Notes: a model not told the origin generated them from the sequence alone. Shown: positions 1 to 9,476, counted from the stretch's first letter. The stretch: DNA of 64,000 nt from Sphingomonas sp. CFBP 13720 (GCF_014842075.1 NZ_JACYVA010000001.1:766278-830277), one strand, 5' to 3'. Numbers and translations are program-made.

Positions 1-1217
1 TCGCGCAACAGCGTCCAGCCGTCGGGCAGATAGTCGAGCGACATGTAATAATAGAATGCGCATGATTCGTCGGCGCGGTAGCTTCCGCCCTTCAGGATGC
101 CGATCGCCGTCGTGCCCATGAACACCGGCCCGCCGCTGTCGCCGCCCTTGCATCCGGGGCCTGCCACCGTCACCCATGTCGGCAGGCACGCCCCGCCGCA
201 CAGATCGCCGCCGGGCGCGAAGTCGACCAGTTCGACCTCGGCACAGCTATATCCGGTGCGCTCGCCACGATGGCACACCATGTCGCCCGCGCGGGTCGAC
301 GCCCGGCTGCGTTGTCCGGTCACCGGGCGCAACACCGTGCGCGCGGTGTCCGAATAGAAGACGGGACGCAGCGGCTGGGCACTCGCATTCACCTGTACGT
401 CGTGAAAGCCCCAGCCCCATTGCCCGACGAAGTCGAGCGGCGTCGCACGTCGATCGCCGTCGATATAGGACAGCGCATCGGGACAATGCGCGGCGGTGAC
501 GATTCCGGTACGGATGCCGGCGGCCACGACGAACCCGGTGGTGCAGGCATAGCGGCGGCCATCGACCGGGTGCGTGCCGACCACCCGACCGCCCCCTGCA
601 ACCTCGTCGATCAGATCGATGTCGGGCTGGTCGGATGTGGCGATACGCACCGGCACGCCGGTCAACGCCGCGATCCTACGACGCAACGCAGCGACGTCGC
701 CGCGCGCATCGACCGCTCCGATCAGCACGACCAGCGCGCCGTGCCGCTGATCGACCCCCATCGCGGGCGGGCGGCGCACCATCGCGCGGATCGTCGCCTG
801 ATGCTGTGTGATCGCCGCCAGCATCGCTACGCGGGTTGCGCCAGCACCGGTACGGAACTCGACCGGCACCGTCGCATCGCCGACGCGCACTGCCGCATCG
901 GCGACAGGCTTGTCGCCGGTCAGACGGACGACGATACGGAAGCCCGATGTTCGGTCGATCGCGATCCCGGCCAGCCGGTCGCGATACCGTCCCTCGATCC
1001 ATTCGGTCAGCCCGGTGGTCGCCTCTTCCGCATGCAGGTCCGCCAACGCCTGTTCGGGACTGATGCCACGGATGCGGGCAACTTCGGTCGCGTCCTGCGC
1101 CAATGCCGCGTCGGGCGACAGCACCGCCGTCGCGACCGGGTCGGCCAGCATCGGCTGCGCCGCCGCCGGCGCGATGGCGACGACGGCGGCGGCAAGCGCT
1201 AGGATCGGCGACCGCAC
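1..1217 (-). CDS. secreted S1 (chymotrypsin-fold) serine protease, 3' end cut by window
   Basis: I read this directly from the minus strand; 405 codons are open and the gene runs off the window edge. The GTG start at 1217 is chosen because an alanine-rich signal peptide (residues 1-20, ending APAAA) follows at once and the upstream gene's stop is only 5 bp away. The catalytic triad is visible: TAAHC (His244), FHDVQ (Asp273) and GDSGGP (Ser361). The His-Asp and Asp-Ser spacing of 29 and 88 residues resembles the compact bacterial streptogrisin/alpha-lytic protease type. About 200 residues precede the protease domain and probably form a propeptide. Several Cys pairs suggest disulphides, consistent with export. 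It lies just downstream of the transporter gene and may be co-transcribed with it. The substrate is unknown. Confidence 0.85.
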   Translation of the reverse strand, partial: MRSPILALAAAVVAIAPAAAQPMLADPVATAVLSPDAALAQDATEVARIRGISPEQALADLHAEEATTGLTEWIEGRYRDRLAGIAIDRTSGFRIVVRLTGDKPVADAAVRVGDATVPVEFRTGAGATRVAMLAAITQHQATIRAMVRRPPAMGVDQRHGALVVLIGAVDARGDVAALRRRIAALTGVPVRIATSDQPDIDLIDEVAGGGRVVGTHPVDGRRYACTTGFVVAAGIRTGIVTAAHCPDALSYIDGDRRATPLDFVGQWGWGFHDVQVNASAQPLRPVFYSDTARTVLRPVTGQRSRASTRAGDMVCHRGERTGYSCAEVELVDFAPGGDLCGGACLPTWVTVAGPGCKGGDSGGPVFMGTTAIGILKGGSYRADESCAFYYYMSLDYLPDGWTLLR

Positions 1218-1222
1218 CGCGA

Positions 1223-2551
1223 TCAATCGTTGCGGCGCGCCAGTTCCTTGTTCAGCAGCAGCGCGAGCAGCGTGACGATCGCGCCCGACGCCAGATACAG
1301 CCCAGCGGCGAACAGGCCCAGCTTGCCCGCCAGCGCCAGCGCGGCGAGCGGCGCGAAACCGGCCCCGAACAGCCATGCCAGATCCGACGTCAGCGCCGCG
1401 CCGGTGTAGCGCGAATCCTTGGCGAAGTTCGACGCCACGGTCCCCGACGACTGGCCGAACGACAGGCCCAACAGGATGAAACCGGTGATCATGAACGCGA
1501 TCTCGCCCGCATCTCCGCCGTTGAGCAACAGCGGCGCAAGGCCGGAGAACAATGCGATCGCGACCGCGCCGATGCCCAGCAGCGTCCGCCGTCCGACATG
1601 GTCGGCCAGCACGCCCGAAATGATGATCGCGAAGATGAAGAAGACGGCGCAGGCGGTCTCGATCCACAGGAACCGTGCAACCGTCTGTTCGGTGAACAGG
1701 AAGATCCACGACAGCGGGAACACGGTGACCATGTGGAACAGCGCGAAGCTGGCCAACGGCACCAGCGCGCCGATCAGGATCGTCTTCCATTCGCGCTTCA
1801 CGGTCGGCAGCACTGCCGATGCCTTCAGTTCGCGATTCTCGAACAGCGCGGTGTATTCGGGCGTCACCACGATGCGCAGACGTGCGAACAGCGCGACGAC
1901 GTTCAGCGCGAACGCGACGAAGAACGGATAGCGCCAGCCCCATGCGATGAAGTCTTCGGCGCTCATATACGCGGTGAAGAACGCGAACAGCGCGCTGGCG
2001 ACCATCAGGCCCAACGGTGCGCCCAGCTGCGGGATCATCGCGTACCAGCCGCGACGTTCCTGCGGCACGTTCAACGCCAGCAGCGATGCCAGCCCGTCCC
2101 ATGCGCCGCCCAGCGCCAGCCCCTGCAGGATCCGCAACCCCGCCAGCAGGATCGCCGACCACGCGCCGACCTGCGCATAGCCCGGCAGGAAGCCCATCGC
2201 CACGGTCGAGGTGCCCAGCAGGAACAGCGCGATCGTCAGCTTGGTGCCGCGCCCGTGCCGCCGATCGACCCACATGAACAGCAGCGTGCCGAACGGACGG
2301 GCAAAGAACGCCAGCGGGAACAGCGCGAAGGAATAGAGCGTGCCCGTCAGCCGGTCGACATAGGGAAACATCAACTGCGGGAACACGATCACCGATGCGA
2401 TCGCGTACACGAAAAAGTCGAAGAACTCGGACGTACGGCCGATGATGACCCCGATCGCGATCTCCTCCGACTGGACGTTGATGTCACCGCTTGTGTTGAC
2501 GGCCCGGGCATCGGCCTCGACTTCACGGGAATGGACGACGGCCTCGGCCAT
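1223..2551 (-). CDS. MFS transporter, metabolite:H+ symporter (MHS) type
   Basis: A 442-residue polytopic inner-membrane protein. After a polar N-terminus of about 30 residues comes GVIIGRTSEFFDFFVYA, like the start of TM1 in MHS carriers such as ShiA and KgtP (G-x-x-x-E-x-x-D). The loop 2-3 stretch RPFGTLLFMWVDRRHGR matches the family pattern RPxG-x6-DRxGR. The length is normal for about 12 membrane helices. Carriers of this family move carboxylates or other small metabolites with protons; the substrate cannot be named from sequence. The gene is divergent from cyoA, so its promoter shares the 130-bp region with the palindrome at 2630-2650. Confidence 0.85.
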   Translation of the reverse strand: MAEAVVHSREVEADARAVNTSGDINVQSEEIAIGVIIGRTSEFFDFFVYAIASVIVFPQLMFPYVDRLTGTLYSFALFPLAFFARPFGTLLFMWVDRRHGRGTKLTIALFLLGTSTVAMGFLPGYAQVGAWSAILLAGLRILQGLALGGAWDGLASLLALNVPQERRGWYAMIPQLGAPLGLMVASALFAFFTAYMSAEDFIAWGWRYPFFVAFALNVVALFARLRIVVTPEYTALFENRELKASAVLPTVKREWKTILIGALVPLASFALFHMVTVFPLSWIFLFTEQTVARFLWIETACAVFFIFAIIISGVLADHVGRRTLLGIGAVAIALFSGLAPLLLNGGDAGEIAFMITGFILLGLSFGQSSGTVASNFAKDSRYTGAALTSDLAWLFGAGFAPLAALALAGKLGLFAAGLYLASGAIVTLLALLLNKELARRND

Positions 2552-2606
2552 ACGGAACTCCAGGGTACGGCGCGGGACACGCGCGGGATAAGATGATGAA
2601 ACCCGT

Positions 2607-2658
2607 TATCGCACTGCACCAAACTTCGGGATAGGACAAAATGTCCTATCGCAGTGCA
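2607..2658. promoter_or_regulatory. palindromic operator candidate between MFS gene and cyoA
   Basis: A perfect inverted repeat, GATAGGACA (2630-2638), spacer aaa, TGTCCTATC (2642-2650), lies 33 bp before the cyoA start. It is framed by near-identical direct 12-mers, TATCGCACTGCA (2607-2618) and TATCGCAGTGCA (2647-2658). Symmetry of this length in a divergent intergenic region suggests a dimeric regulator. It does not look like an FNR box (TTGAT-N4-ATCAA), and I cannot name the factor. Confidence 0.6.
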
Positions 2659-2683
2659 GCATCGACAGGCATAGGTCGCCGTC

Positions 2684-3838
2684 ATGATCCAGCCTCGCTC
2701 GCTTCCGTGGCACCGGCCACTGCGTTCGCTCCTGCCGCTCGGCATCCTGCCGCTTCTGGCGGGGTGCGACATGGTCGTGCTGAACCCCGCCGGCGACGTC
2801 GCCCGTCAACAGGCGGACGTGCTCCTTATCTCCGTTGGCCTGATGCTGCTCATCATCGTTCCGGTGATGTTGCTGACCGTGTGGTTCGCGTGGAAATACC
2901 GGGCGAGCAACGAAAAGGCGAAATACGATCCCGAATTCGACCATTCGACCGGTCTTGAACTGGTCATCTGGTCGGGTCCGCTGCTGATCGTCATTGCACT
3001 CGGCGCGTTGACGTGGATCAGCACGCATCTGCTCGACCCCTATCGCCCGATCGGCCAGATCTCGGACGGCAAGCCGGTGCCCAAGGGGCAGCAGCCGCTT
3101 GAGATACAGGTCGTCTCGCTCGACTGGAAATGGCTGTTCATCTACCCCGAACAGGGGATCGCGACGGTCAACCAGCTCGTGCTACCGGTCGATCGGCAGG
3201 TGCGCTTCCGCTTGTCGTCGTCGTCGGTGATGAACACCTTCTACGTACCGACCATGGCCGGCATGATCTACACGATGCCGGGGATGGAGACCAAGCTGCA
3301 CGCCGTCCTGAACAAGGCCGGCGACTATCGCGGCATGTCGGCGCATTATAGCGGCGCGGGTTTTTCGGGAATGAACTTCCCGGTCACCGCGACCGACGAT
3401 GCGGGCTTTGGCCGCTGGGTCGCGCAGATGCGGGCCGCGCCGGCCCGGCTGACGACCGCAAGCTACCTGCAACTCGAAAAGCCCAGCGAGAACGTGAAGC
3501 CGATCGCGATCGGCGGCATCGAACGCGGCATCTTCGACCGCATCGTCCAGATGTGCGTCCGCCCCGGCACGCCGTGCATGACCGAAAGCATGCATCACGG
3601 CGGCAAGGACGGTGCGCTTGGGGGACCAACCAACAACCGACTGCCGCAATCGCAGGACCGCACCAAAGGCGCACTGGAAAAAAATGCCGACGAAATCGGC
3701 ACCAGTCCGCACAGCAGCGCTCCCGAAGGTTCGGCAGGCGCGCCGGGCAAGGAAGATCCCGGCAACGACGCCAATCGCAACATGACCCGCATCGCGCCGC
3801 CCGCGCTGCCGGGCCGCCCCGCTCCGGCGCAAGGCTGA
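2684..3838 (+). CDS. cyoA: cytochrome bo3 ubiquinol oxidase subunit II
   Basis: Subunit II of the quinol oxidase (384 residues). The N-terminal signal ends in a lipobox, LLAGC, so it is probably a lipoprotein. Two membrane helices follow (about residues 45-70 and 85-110), then the cupredoxin-fold periplasmic domain with [11 protein letters not shown]. The Cu-A ligand cluster of cytochrome c oxidases is absent, as expected for a quinol oxidase. It is longer than E. coli CyoA (315 aa) because of a tail of about 80 residues rich in Pro, Gly, Ser and Asn, which looks disordered. It is first in the cyoABCD operon, with a 10-bp gap to cyoB. The ATG has only a weak Shine-Dalgarno sequence. Confidence 0.95.
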   Translation: MIQPRSLPWHRPLRSLLPLGILPLLAGCDMVVLNPAGDVARQQADVLLISVGLMLLIIVPVMLLTVWFAWKYRASNEKAKYDPEFDHSTGLELVIWSGPLLIVIALGALTWISTHLLDPYRPIGQISDGKPVPKGQQPLEIQVVSLDWKWLFIYPEQGIATVNQLVLPVDRQVRFRLSSSSVMNTFYVPTMAGMIYTMPGMETKLHAVLNKAGDYRGMSAHYSGAGFSGMNFPVTATDDAGFGRWVAQMRAAPARLTTASYLQLEKPSENVKPIAIGGIERGIFDRIVQMCVRPGTPCMTESMHHGGKDGALGGPTNNRLPQSQDRTKGALEKNADEIGTSPHSSAPEGSAGAPGKEDPGNDANRNMTRIAPPALPGRPAPAQG

Positions 3839-3848
3839 GACCGACATC

Positions 3849-5849
3849 ATGTCCGACACCCTCATCAAGACTATTTTCGGGCGACTTACGCTCGAAAGCT
3901 TCCCGATCCACGAACCCATCATCGTGATGACCTTCATCGCGGTCGCCATCGGCGGCGCTGCGGTGCTGGCGGCGCTGACCTATTTCAAACTGTGGGGCTA
4001 TCTCTGGAAGGAATGGTTCACCACGGTCGATCACAAGCGCATCGGGATCATGTACATGATCCTCGGCATCGTCATGCTGCTGCGCGGCTTCGCCGACGCG
4101 ATCATGATGCGTGCGCAACAATCGCTGGCGTTCGGCCAGAACGAAGGCTTCCTCAACGCGCATCACTATGACCAGGTGTTCACCGCGCACGGGGTCATCA
4201 TGATCTTCTTCGTGGCGATGCCGCTGGTGACCGGGCTGATGAACTACATCGTCCCGCTCCAGATTGGTGCGCGCGACGTGTCGTTTCCGTTCCTGAACAA
4301 TTTCAGCTTCTGGATGACCACGTCGGGCGTGGTGATCGTCATGTCGAGCCTGTTCGTCGGCGAATTCGCCCGTACCGGCTGGCTGGCATTCACGCCATTG
4401 TCGGGACTGGATTATTCGCCCGATGTCGGGGTCGACTATTATATCTGGGCCTTGCAGTTGGCCGGTGTCGGCACGTTGTTGTCCGGCGTCAACCTGATCG
4501 CGACTATCGTCAAGATGCGCGCGCCCGGCATGGGCCTGATGAAGATGCCGATCTTCACCTGGTCGGCGCTCGTCACCAACGTCCTGATCGTCGCCGCCTT
4601 CCCGGTGCTGACCGCCGTGCTGGCGATGCTGTCGCTCGACCGCTATGTCGGGACCAATTTCTTCACCAACACATTGGGTGGAAACCCGATGATGTACGTC
4701 AACATGATCTGGATCTGGGGTCACCCGGAAGTCTACATCCTGATCCTGCCGGCGTTCGGCGTGTTCTCCGAAATCGTATCGACCTTCTCGGGCAAGCGCC
4801 TGTTCGGCTATACATCGATGGTCTACGCGCTGCTGGTCATCACGATCCTGTCGTACCTTGTGTGGCTGCACCACTTCTTCACGATGGGTTCGGGTGCGAG
4901 CGTCAACAGCTTCTTCGGCATCACCACGATGATCATCTCGATCCCCACGGGGGCCAAGATCTTCAACTGGCTGTTCACGATGTACAAGGGCCGCATCCGC
5001 TACGAACTGCCGATGATGTGGGCGATCGCGTTCATGCTGACCTTCACGATCGGCGGCATGACCGGCGTGCTGCTCGCGGTGCCTCCTGCCGACTTCGTGC
5101 TGCACAACTCGCTGTTCCTCGTCGCACATTTCCACAACGTCATCATCGGCGGCGTCGTGTTCGGGATGTTCGCGGGCATCAACTACTGGTTCCCCAAGGC
5201 GTTCGGGTTCAAGCTCGACCGCAAATGGGGGCTGGTCAGCTTCTGGTGCTGGTTCGTCGGTTTCTGGGTCGCGTTCACGCCGCTTTATGTCCTCGGACTG
5301 ATGGGCATCACGCGTCGCCTGCGCCACTTCGACGATCCGTCGTTGCGGATCTGGTTCATCATCGCCGCCGTCGGTGCCGCGATCATCGCGGTCGGCATTG
5401 CTGCCTTCCTTGTGCAGATCGCCGTCAGCATCATGAACCGCGAGAAGCTGCGCGACTTCACCGGCGATCCATGGGGCGGACGTACGCTCGAATGGGCCAC
5501 CTCGTCGCCGCCGCCGGACTACAACTTCGCGTTCACCCCGGTAGTGCACGATCTGGACGCGTGGTACGACATGAAGAGCCACAAATACGCGCGGCCTGAG
5601 AAGGGCTTCACCGCGATCCATATGCCCAGCAACACATGGGCAGGCATCGCGCTGGCCGGGCTGTCGACCGTCTTTGGTCTGGCGATGGTGTGGTACATCT
5701 GGTGGCTTGCCGCGCTCAGCTTCGTGGCGGTGATCGGCGTCGCGATCTACCACACGTTCAACTATCACCGCGACTTCCACATTCCGGTCGAGGAAGTCGT
5801 CGAAACAGAGCGGCGGCGTAGCGCCGATCTCCAGGCGGCGGGGGCATAA
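3849..5849 (+). CDS. cyoB: cytochrome bo3 ubiquinol oxidase subunit I
   Basis: The 666-residue heme-copper catalytic subunit, which reduces O2 to water with quinol electrons and pumps protons. Family landmarks are [13 protein letters not shown] near the N-terminus, [14 protein letters not shown] (helix II with a heme-ligand His), [17 protein letters not shown] (CuB His and the cross-linked Tyr region), [10 protein letters not shown] (CuB His pair) and [11 protein letters not shown] (the two heme-ligand His). The length matches E. coli CyoB (663 aa). The stop at 5849 lies 2 bp before cyoC, indicating a single transcript. Confidence 0.97.
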   Translation: MSDTLIKTIFGRLTLESFPIHEPIIVMTFIAVAIGGAAVLAALTYFKLWGYLWKEWFTTVDHKRIGIMYMILGIVMLLRGFADAIMMRAQQSLAFGQNEGFLNAHHYDQVFTAHGVIMIFFVAMPLVTGLMNYIVPLQIGARDVSFPFLNNFSFWMTTSGVVIVMSSLFVGEFARTGWLAFTPLSGLDYSPDVGVDYYIWALQLAGVGTLLSGVNLIATIVKMRAPGMGLMKMPIFTWSALVTNVLIVAAFPVLTAVLAMLSLDRYVGTNFFTNTLGGNPMMYVNMIWIWGHPEVYILILPAFGVFSEIVSTFSGKRLFGYTSMVYALLVITILSYLVWLHHFFTMGSGASVNSFFGITTMIISIPTGAKIFNWLFTMYKGRIRYELPMMWAIAFMLTFTIGGMTGVLLAVPPADFVLHNSLFLVAHFHNVIIGGVVFGMFAGINYWFPKAFGFKLDRKWGLVSFWCWFVGFWVAFTPLYVLGLMGITRRLRHFDDPSLRIWFIIAAVGAAIIAVGIAAFLVQIAVSIMNREKLRDFTGDPWGGRTLEWATSSPPPDYNFAFTPVVHDLDAWYDMKSHKYARPEKGFTAIHMPSNTWAGIALAGLSTVFGLAMVWYIWWLAALSFVAVIGVAIYHTFNYHRDFHIPVEEVVETERRRSADLQAAGA

Positions 5850-5851
5850 CG

Positions 5852-6478
5852 ATGGGTTCGTCACAGGTTCCCGCCGGCGCGGAAGGCCGCGTCTGGCATC
5901 TTGAGGAAGAGCATGAGCATGCGGAGGGGTCGAGCACCATGCTCGGCTTCTGGCTCTATCTCATGAGCGACTGTCTCATCTTCGCGATGCTGTTCGCGTC
6001 CTACGGCGTCTATTCGGGCAGCACCGCCGGTGGCCCCGACGCCAAGGAATTGTTCGACCTGCCGCTGGTCGCGATCAACACCGCGATGCTGCTGTTCTCG
6101 TCGATCACCTACGGCTTCGCGATGATCGCGGCGGAGGAAGGCAAGAAGTCGTCGACGCTCGGCTGGCTGGCGATCACCGGACTGTTCGGTTTGGCGTTCC
6201 TCGGCATCGAACTGTACGAATTCAGCCACCTGATCCACGAAGGCGCCGGGCCGCAGCGCAGCGCGTTCCTGTCGGCGTTCTTCACGCTGGTCGGCACGCA
6301 CGGACTGCACGTCACCTTCGGTATCGTCTGGCTCGTCACGCTGATGGTGCAGGTCGCACGCCACGGTCTGAAGCCCGCGAATATGCGCCGGCTGATGTGC
6401 CTGTCGCTGTTCTGGCACTTCCTCGACGTCATCTGGATCGGCGTCTTCACCTTCGTCTATCTGCTGGGAGTGCTGTAA
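5852..6478 (+). CDS. cyoC: cytochrome bo3 ubiquinol oxidase subunit III
   Basis: A 208-residue integral membrane protein with five predicted helices, as in the CyoC/CoxC family. GFWLYLMSDCLIFAMLFASY near the N-terminus and GTHGLHVTFGIVWL in the C-terminal half are typical. It stabilises the catalytic subunit. It starts 2 bp after cyoB and its TAA overlaps the cyoD ATG by one base, so translation is probably coupled. Confidence 0.95.
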   Translation: MGSSQVPAGAEGRVWHLEEEHEHAEGSSTMLGFWLYLMSDCLIFAMLFASYGVYSGSTAGGPDAKELFDLPLVAINTAMLLFSSITYGFAMIAAEEGKKSSTLGWLAITGLFGLAFLGIELYEFSHLIHEGAGPQRSAFLSAFFTLVGTHGLHVTFGIVWLVTLMVQVARHGLKPANMRRLMCLSLFWHFLDVIWIGVFTFVYLLGVL

Positions 6479-6840
6479 TGGCCGGCCACGCATCGCATCA
6501 CGCCGACGGCCCGGCGCACGGGTCGCGCAAGCAATATGTCATCGGCTTCCTGCTGTCGGTGCTGCTGACGGCGGTCCCGTTCGGGCTGGTCATGACCGGC
6601 GTGCTCGCCGATCCGCGACTGACCGCCGGGCTGGTGATGGTCTGCGCCGTCGTTCAGATCGTCGTCCACATGATCTACTTCCTGCACATGAACACGAAGT
6701 CGGAGAATGGCTGGACGCTGATGGCGTTGATCTTCACCCTGATCCTTGTCGTGATCGTCCTCGCCGGGTCGTTGTGGGTCATGTATCATATGAACCTCAA
6801 CATGATGCCCCAGATGGGCGGAGACATGAGCGCGATGTGA
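6478..6840 (+). CDS. cyoD: cytochrome bo3 ubiquinol oxidase subunit IV
   Basis: A 120-residue three-helix membrane protein. The start chosen is the ATG at 6478 inside the TAATG overlap with cyoC: the protein then begins MAGHASHH, with a His-rich N-terminus followed at once by RKQYVIGFLLSVLLTAVPF, the usual CyoD pattern. A longer frame exists upstream but would run through cyoC. MIYFLHMN in the middle helix pair is a family signature. It helps assemble the CuB site of subunit I. Confidence 0.93.
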   Translation: MAGHASHHADGPAHGSRKQYVIGFLLSVLLTAVPFGLVMTGVLADPRLTAGLVMVCAVVQIVVHMIYFLHMNTKSENGWTLMALIFTLILVVIVLAGSLWVMYHMNLNMMPQMGGDMSAM

Positions 6841-7523
6841 CCACCCGGCGCGTCCTGATCGGCGGGCTGATCGGCCTCGTCATCGCCGGACTGGTCGCGC
6901 TGGGCGTCTGGCAGTTGCAGCGGCGGACGTGGAAGCTGGACCTGATCGCCCGGACCGAGGCGATGCTGCGCCAGCCGCCCGTCCCCGCCCCGCCCCCTGC
7001 GGCGTGGCCGGCGATCGGTGCGAACGACGTCTATCGCCCGGTGATCGCCACCGGGCGCTACCGCCCCGCCGCCGATACCTATGTCCAGGCGGCGACCGCG
7101 CTGGGTGGCGGCTTCTGGGTACTGACCCCGCTCGATACCGGCGGCTTCACCGTGCTGGTCAATCGCGGGTTCGTACCGCCCGACCGGCGTGGCCGGGTCG
7201 ACCCGCCCCCCGTCATGGTGACCGTTCGCGGACTGCTGCGTGTCAGTGAACCGGGCGGCGGCTTCCTTCGATCGAACGACCCGGCGGGCGGCCGCTGGTA
7301 TTCGCGCGACGTCGCCGCGATCGCTGGGTCGCAGCGGTTGGGCACCGTCGCCCCATATTTCATCGACGCCGCCGCCGCCCCCGGGTTAGAATGGCCGCGC
7401 GGCGGGCTGACCGTCGTCACCTTCCGCAACAGCCACCTCGTCTATGCCCTGACATGGTTCGGCCTCGCCGCGCTGCTTGCCGGCATGACATGGATGGTGT
7501 CGCGGCGGCGCGCGGAGGCGTAG
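6837..7523 (+). CDS. SURF1-family oxidase assembly protein
   Basis: A 228-residue protein with one helix at each end, VLIGGLIGLVIAGLVALGVW and a C-terminal TWFGLAALLAGMTW, around a periplasmic domain. The phrases VNRGFVPPDRR and FRNSHLVYALTWF are characteristic of SURF1/Shy1. The GTG start at 6837 overlaps the cyoD stop (ATGTGA), making a 4-base coupled junction; a longer ATG frame would intrude into cyoD. SURF1 proteins help insert heme into heme-copper oxidases, so it probably serves the CyoB encoded just upstream. No heme-lyase activity can be read from sequence. Confidence 0.9.
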   Translation: MTTRRVLIGGLIGLVIAGLVALGVWQLQRRTWKLDLIARTEAMLRQPPVPAPPPAAWPAIGANDVYRPVIATGRYRPAADTYVQAATALGGGFWVLTPLDTGGFTVLVNRGFVPPDRRGRVDPPPVMVTVRGLLRVSEPGGGFLRSNDPAGGRWYSRDVAAIAGSQRLGTVAPYFIDAAAAPGLEWPRGGLTVVTFRNSHLVYALTWFGLAALLAGMTWMVSRRRAEA

Positions 7524-7524
7524 C

Positions 7525-8829
7525 ATGCGCCCGATGCAGCTTTCCCCAGCCCCACCGCCCCGGCCTTTGCCGTCCGAAGGTGCGGGCCGCAACATGCGGC
7601 TGCTGGTGCAACTGCGCTGGTTGGCTGTCGGCGGACAGCTGGCGACGATCCTCGTCGTCGACGGTCTGCTCGGCATCCGCCTGCCGCTGGTGCCGATGGC
7701 GAGCGTGCTGGCCGCGCTGGTGCTCCTCAACCTCGCCACGCTCGCGCGACGTTCGCGATGGAGCGACACCAACCTGCCGCTGTTCCTCGCCCTCGTCCTC
7801 GACGTGGCGGCACTGACCGCGCAACTCTATCTGTCGGGCGGGGCGGGCAATCCGTTCGTGTCGCTGTACCTGCTTCAGGTCGTGATCGGCGCGATCCTGC
7901 TCGACATCTGGTCCAGCTGGGCACTGGTTGCGATTACCGGCGCGGCGTTCGCACTTCTTGGACCGTTCCATCGCCCGCTGACGCTGCCGCCGGGCTATGC
8001 CAGCAGCCTGTCCGACGCGTTCCTGATTGGCAACTGGATCAACTTCGTGTTGGCGGCGACCTTGCTCGTCGCCTTCGTCACGCGGATCGCGGCCAACCTG
8101 CGCGATCGCGATGCGAAGGTCGCGCATCTGCATCAGCGTGCGGTGGAAGAGGAGCATATCGTCCGCATGGGCCTGCTCGCCAGTGGCGCGGCGCACGAAC
8201 TCGGCACCCCGTTGTCGTCGATCTCGGTCCTGCTAGGCGACTGGAAGAACGAGCCGGCGATCCGCCGCAATCCGCGCTTCGCAGCGGAGGTCGACGACAT
8301 GCGGGCGGAGGTCGCGCGCTGCAAGGATATCGTCTCGGGCATCCTGTTCGCGGCGGGCGAAGTGACGGGTGAGGCGCCGACCCGGACGACGCTGCGTACC
8401 TTCCTGACCCACACGCTCGATCGCTGGCGCGGCAGCGACCCGGGCCGCGCGACGTTCGAGGATCGGCTGGGTCCCGATATTCCGATCGTCGCCGACCGCG
8501 CACTGGCGCAGGCACTGACCAACCTGCTCGACAATGCGCTGGAGGCAGGCGCGCGATCGATCGCGTTGATCGCGCTGCGCGACGGGCCGATGCTGCGACT
8601 GACGGTGCGCGACGACGGCAACGGCTTCGCCGACCGCATCTTGTCGAGCCTCGGCAAGCCATACAATACCAGCAAGGATCGGCAGGGTGCGGGTCTTGGC
8701 CTGTATCTCGTCACCAACGTGCTGCGTCCGCTGGGCGGCACGATCGAGGCGCTGAACCGCGACGGCGGCGGCGCGGAAACCAGCCTCGTCCTGCCGGTCG
8801 AGTCGCTGGCGCTGGAGAAGACGCGATGA
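7525..8829 (+). CDS. regB: RegB/PrrB/ActS-type redox sensor histidine kinase
   Basis: A 434-residue membrane kinase. Six hydrophobic segments fill residues 25-185. The heptad GGAGNPF at 105-111 fits the G-G-x-x-N-P-F quinone-binding motif that defines RegB. The H-box HELGTPLSSI gives His224 as the phospho-acceptor. Cys266 (RCKDIVSGIL) sits where RegB has its redox-active cysteine. N, G1 and G2 boxes follow (NLLDNALEAGA, DDGNGF, GAGLGLYL). It starts 1 bp after the SURF1 stop and overlaps regA by 4 bases. In related bacteria RegB senses the quinone pool and redox state to control respiration; here it sits in the operon of a quinol oxidase. Confidence 0.92.
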   Translation: MRPMQLSPAPPPRPLPSEGAGRNMRLLVQLRWLAVGGQLATILVVDGLLGIRLPLVPMASVLAALVLLNLATLARRSRWSDTNLPLFLALVLDVAALTAQLYLSGGAGNPFVSLYLLQVVIGAILLDIWSSWALVAITGAAFALLGPFHRPLTLPPGYASSLSDAFLIGNWINFVLAATLLVAFVTRIAANLRDRDAKVAHLHQRAVEEEHIVRMGLLASGAAHELGTPLSSISVLLGDWKNEPAIRRNPRFAAEVDDMRAEVARCKDIVSGILFAAGEVTGEAPTRTTLRTFLTHTLDRWRGSDPGRATFEDRLGPDIPIVADRALAQALTNLLDNALEAGARSIALIALRDGPMLRLTVRDDGNGFADRILSSLGKPYNTSKDRQGAGLGLYLVTNVLRPLGGTIEALNRDGGGAETSLVLPVESLALEKTR

Positions 8830-9362
8830 CCGCCCCTGCCCCCCGCCTGCTGATCGTCGAGGACGATGCCACCTTTGCCCGCACGCTGTGCCGGTCGTTC
8901 GAACGGCGCGGCTATGCCGTCGAGGTGATCGGCCGCCCCGATCGGCTGGACGATGTCGCGCGGGGGTTCGCACCGGGCTTCGCGGTCGTCGACCTGCGGC
9001 TGGGCGGCGCATCGGGGCTGGCATGTGTATCGGCGCTGTCGGCGATCGATCCGACGATGCGGATCGTGGTGCTGACCGGGTTCGCCAGCATCGCGACGGC
9101 GGTCGAGGCGATCAAGCTGGGCGCGACCAACTACCTGACCAAACCCGCCAACACCGACGAGATCGAGGCCGCCTTCGCAAAGGTCGAAGGAAATACGCAG
9201 GCCGATCTGACGGCCGCGCCGACATCGATCAAGACGCTGGAATGGGAACATATTCACCAGACGTTGGCCGATACCGGATTCAATATCTCCGAAGCGGCAC
9301 GGCGGCTGGGCATGCACCGCCGCACGCTGGCGCGAAAACTGGACAAGCGGCACCTGTCGTGA
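8826..9362 (+). CDS. regA: RegA/PrrA/ActR-type response regulator
   Basis: A 178-residue regulator. The receiver domain has the acidic pair (VEDD), phospho-acceptor Asp56 (VVDLRLG), and the Thr and Lys positions (LTGFAS, TKPA). A short linker leads to a Fis-type helix-turn-helix, NISEAARRLGMHRRTLARKL, nearly the same sequence as in RegA/PrrA/ActR. The ATGA overlap with regB shows they form a pair. It probably regulates respiratory genes, perhaps including its own operon. Confidence 0.93.
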   Translation: MTAPAPRLLIVEDDATFARTLCRSFERRGYAVEVIGRPDRLDDVARGFAPGFAVVDLRLGGASGLACVSALSAIDPTMRIVVLTGFASIATAVEAIKLGATNYLTKPANTDEIEAAFAKVEGNTQADLTAAPTSIKTLEWEHIHQTLADTGFNISEAARRLGMHRRTLARKLDKRHLS

Positions 9363-9476
9363 ATGGGGGTGCGAATCTGCCCCCACCCTGTGCTAGGATG
9401 CCGGCAACGGGGGAACGGTTCATCGTGGAGCAGGTTGATTCCGTATAGGTATGACCCCCACCGGATCTTTGTGAGG

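Noticed and set aside
1103..2596. A 497-codon plus-strand open frame rich in Arg and Gln
   Set aside because: It is antisense to the MHS transporter and the serine protease, both of which have clear motifs.
3384..5864. An 826-codon minus-strand open frame
   Set aside because: It lies antisense to cyoA/cyoB, whose products are recognised over their full length; the composition (Asp/His/Arg repeats) is typical of GC-rich shadow frames.
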